In this document: positions 6,449-6,832 of the stretch, piece after piece
Layout: each line of letters starts with the position of its first letter
How positions within the stretch are numbered: position 1 is the first letter of the stretch
Source of the DNA: Nitrospinota bacterium
GTDB taxonomy: Bacteria; UBA8248
NCBI GenBank assembly: GCA_011523725.1
Contig: WTGD01000279.1
Span: forward strand, 1 to 6,832
DNA: 6,832 nt
Direction: 5' to 3'
The notes under the pieces: generated by a model
Databases searched by the model: none
What the model saw: the letters and a program-made list of their open reading frames with translations, nothing else
What the model was told of the DNA's origin: nothing
Translations under genes and position numbers: made by a program

Positions 6449-6516
6449 GACCTGAAGCGTAATCGCGGATCACGCCCACAGGCATGCTTTTGATTCTGCG
6501 CCGTCGTTTACATGGA

Positions 6517-6832
6517 GTTGTTGAAAACCCCCTGCAGAACTCCCAACTACCACTCCCCCCTTGAGGGCATGGCCGACAAACGAGAGAGCGGAATCACTCC
6601 CCCCTTGAGGGTCGGGCTTCCCGAGGGGAAAGTCCGACGAAGAGGCCGAGCCTTTGGCGAAGGCCGATTCGGTGGGGGGTAAATCGTGTTTTATCGCCAT
6701 TCCGAATGACACCCCCCACCGGTTCACTTGCGGGCTTGCGCTCTTAGTTCACCGACTCCCCCTCAAGGGGGGAGTGAAATTCAAAAGCGTGTGCTCAACT
6801 AAACTAAAATTGCTCCACAGGCCTTTTTCAAC
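6517..6832. repeat. Nested palindromic intergenic repeat, copy B (reaches window edge)
   Basis: About 315 bp of non-coding sequence related to the element at 3350-3590 and in the same orientation. The right arm (6753-6777) is identical over 25 bp to 3515-3539. The left arm (6594-6611) keeps the outer 18 bp of the matching inverted arm and then diverges. The inner pair CGGTGGGGGG (6670-6679) and CCCCCCACCG (6712-6721) is conserved, but the 32 bp between them differ from copy A. The outermost bases, GTTGAAAA (6520-6527) and TTTTCAAC (6825-6832), are exact inverted repeats, as expected for element termini; the right one coincides with the window end. An extra copy of the left arm start (17 bp, 6551-6567) and a 28-nt hairpin (6611-6638) are specific to this copy. 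No coding potential seen. Confidence 0.83.
6611..6638. repeat. 28-nt hairpin inside repeat copy B
   Basis: GTCGG at the left pairs with CCGAC at the right, and inside them CTTCCC pairs with GGGGAAAG around a GA loop with one or two bulges. It replaces the part of the left arm that is lost relative to copy A. No T-run follows on either strand, so it is not a standard terminator. Confidence 0.5.

Noticed and set aside
6470..6727. Minus-strand frame of 85 codons in repeat copy B
   Set aside because: It consists almost entirely of palindromic repeat sequence and shows no protein-like conservation.

Overview
The window is high-GC, bacterial-looking DNA with five protein-coding genes, all on the minus strand, so transcription runs right to left. 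They encode parts of two unrelated binding-protein-dependent secondary transporters and one alpha/beta hydrolase. Both transporter types (TRAP-TAXI and tripartite tricarboxylate, TTT) are abundant in Proteobacteria and in some high-GC soil, marine and sponge-associated lineages. The sequence alone does not let me name a genus, and I see no rRNA, tRNA, CRISPR array, transposase or phage gene.

Layout in the direction of transcription. (1) 6832-6517: a roughly 315-bp non-coding palindromic repeat (copy B), cut off by the window edge. (2) 6437-5655: an alpha/beta hydrolase. (3) 5607-5167: tctB, GTG start. (4) 5156-3630: tctA, TTG start, only 10 bp after tctB. Genes 2-4 form one compact operon. 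(5) 3590-3350: a second copy of the palindromic repeat (copy A). (6) 3345-3015: a regulatory region with a good sigma70-like promoter, a GTATAC-centred operator-like palindrome on its -10 element, a 9-bp inverted repeat touching its -35 element, and a leader of about 270 nt. (7) 3014-1092: a fused TRAP-TAXI permease (DctQM type). (8) 1034-27: a TAXI-family periplasmic binding protein. Genes 7-8 form a second operon.

How they could work together. The TAXI protein should capture an organic-acid-like solute in the periplasm and deliver it to the fused permease, driven by an ion gradient. TctA (large subunit) and TctB (small subunit) form the membrane part of a second carboxylate importer, but no TctC binding protein lies in the window; the place where one often sits is taken by the hydrolase. 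The hydrolase may open an ester or lactone related to the imported acids. The substrates cannot be read from the sequence.

The genes are ordinary family members. The less ordinary parts are the nested palindromic repeat that brackets the hydrolase-tctBA operon in direct orientation, the layered promoter of the TRAP operon, and the missing TctC. I found no convincing evidence of a wholly new biological system.
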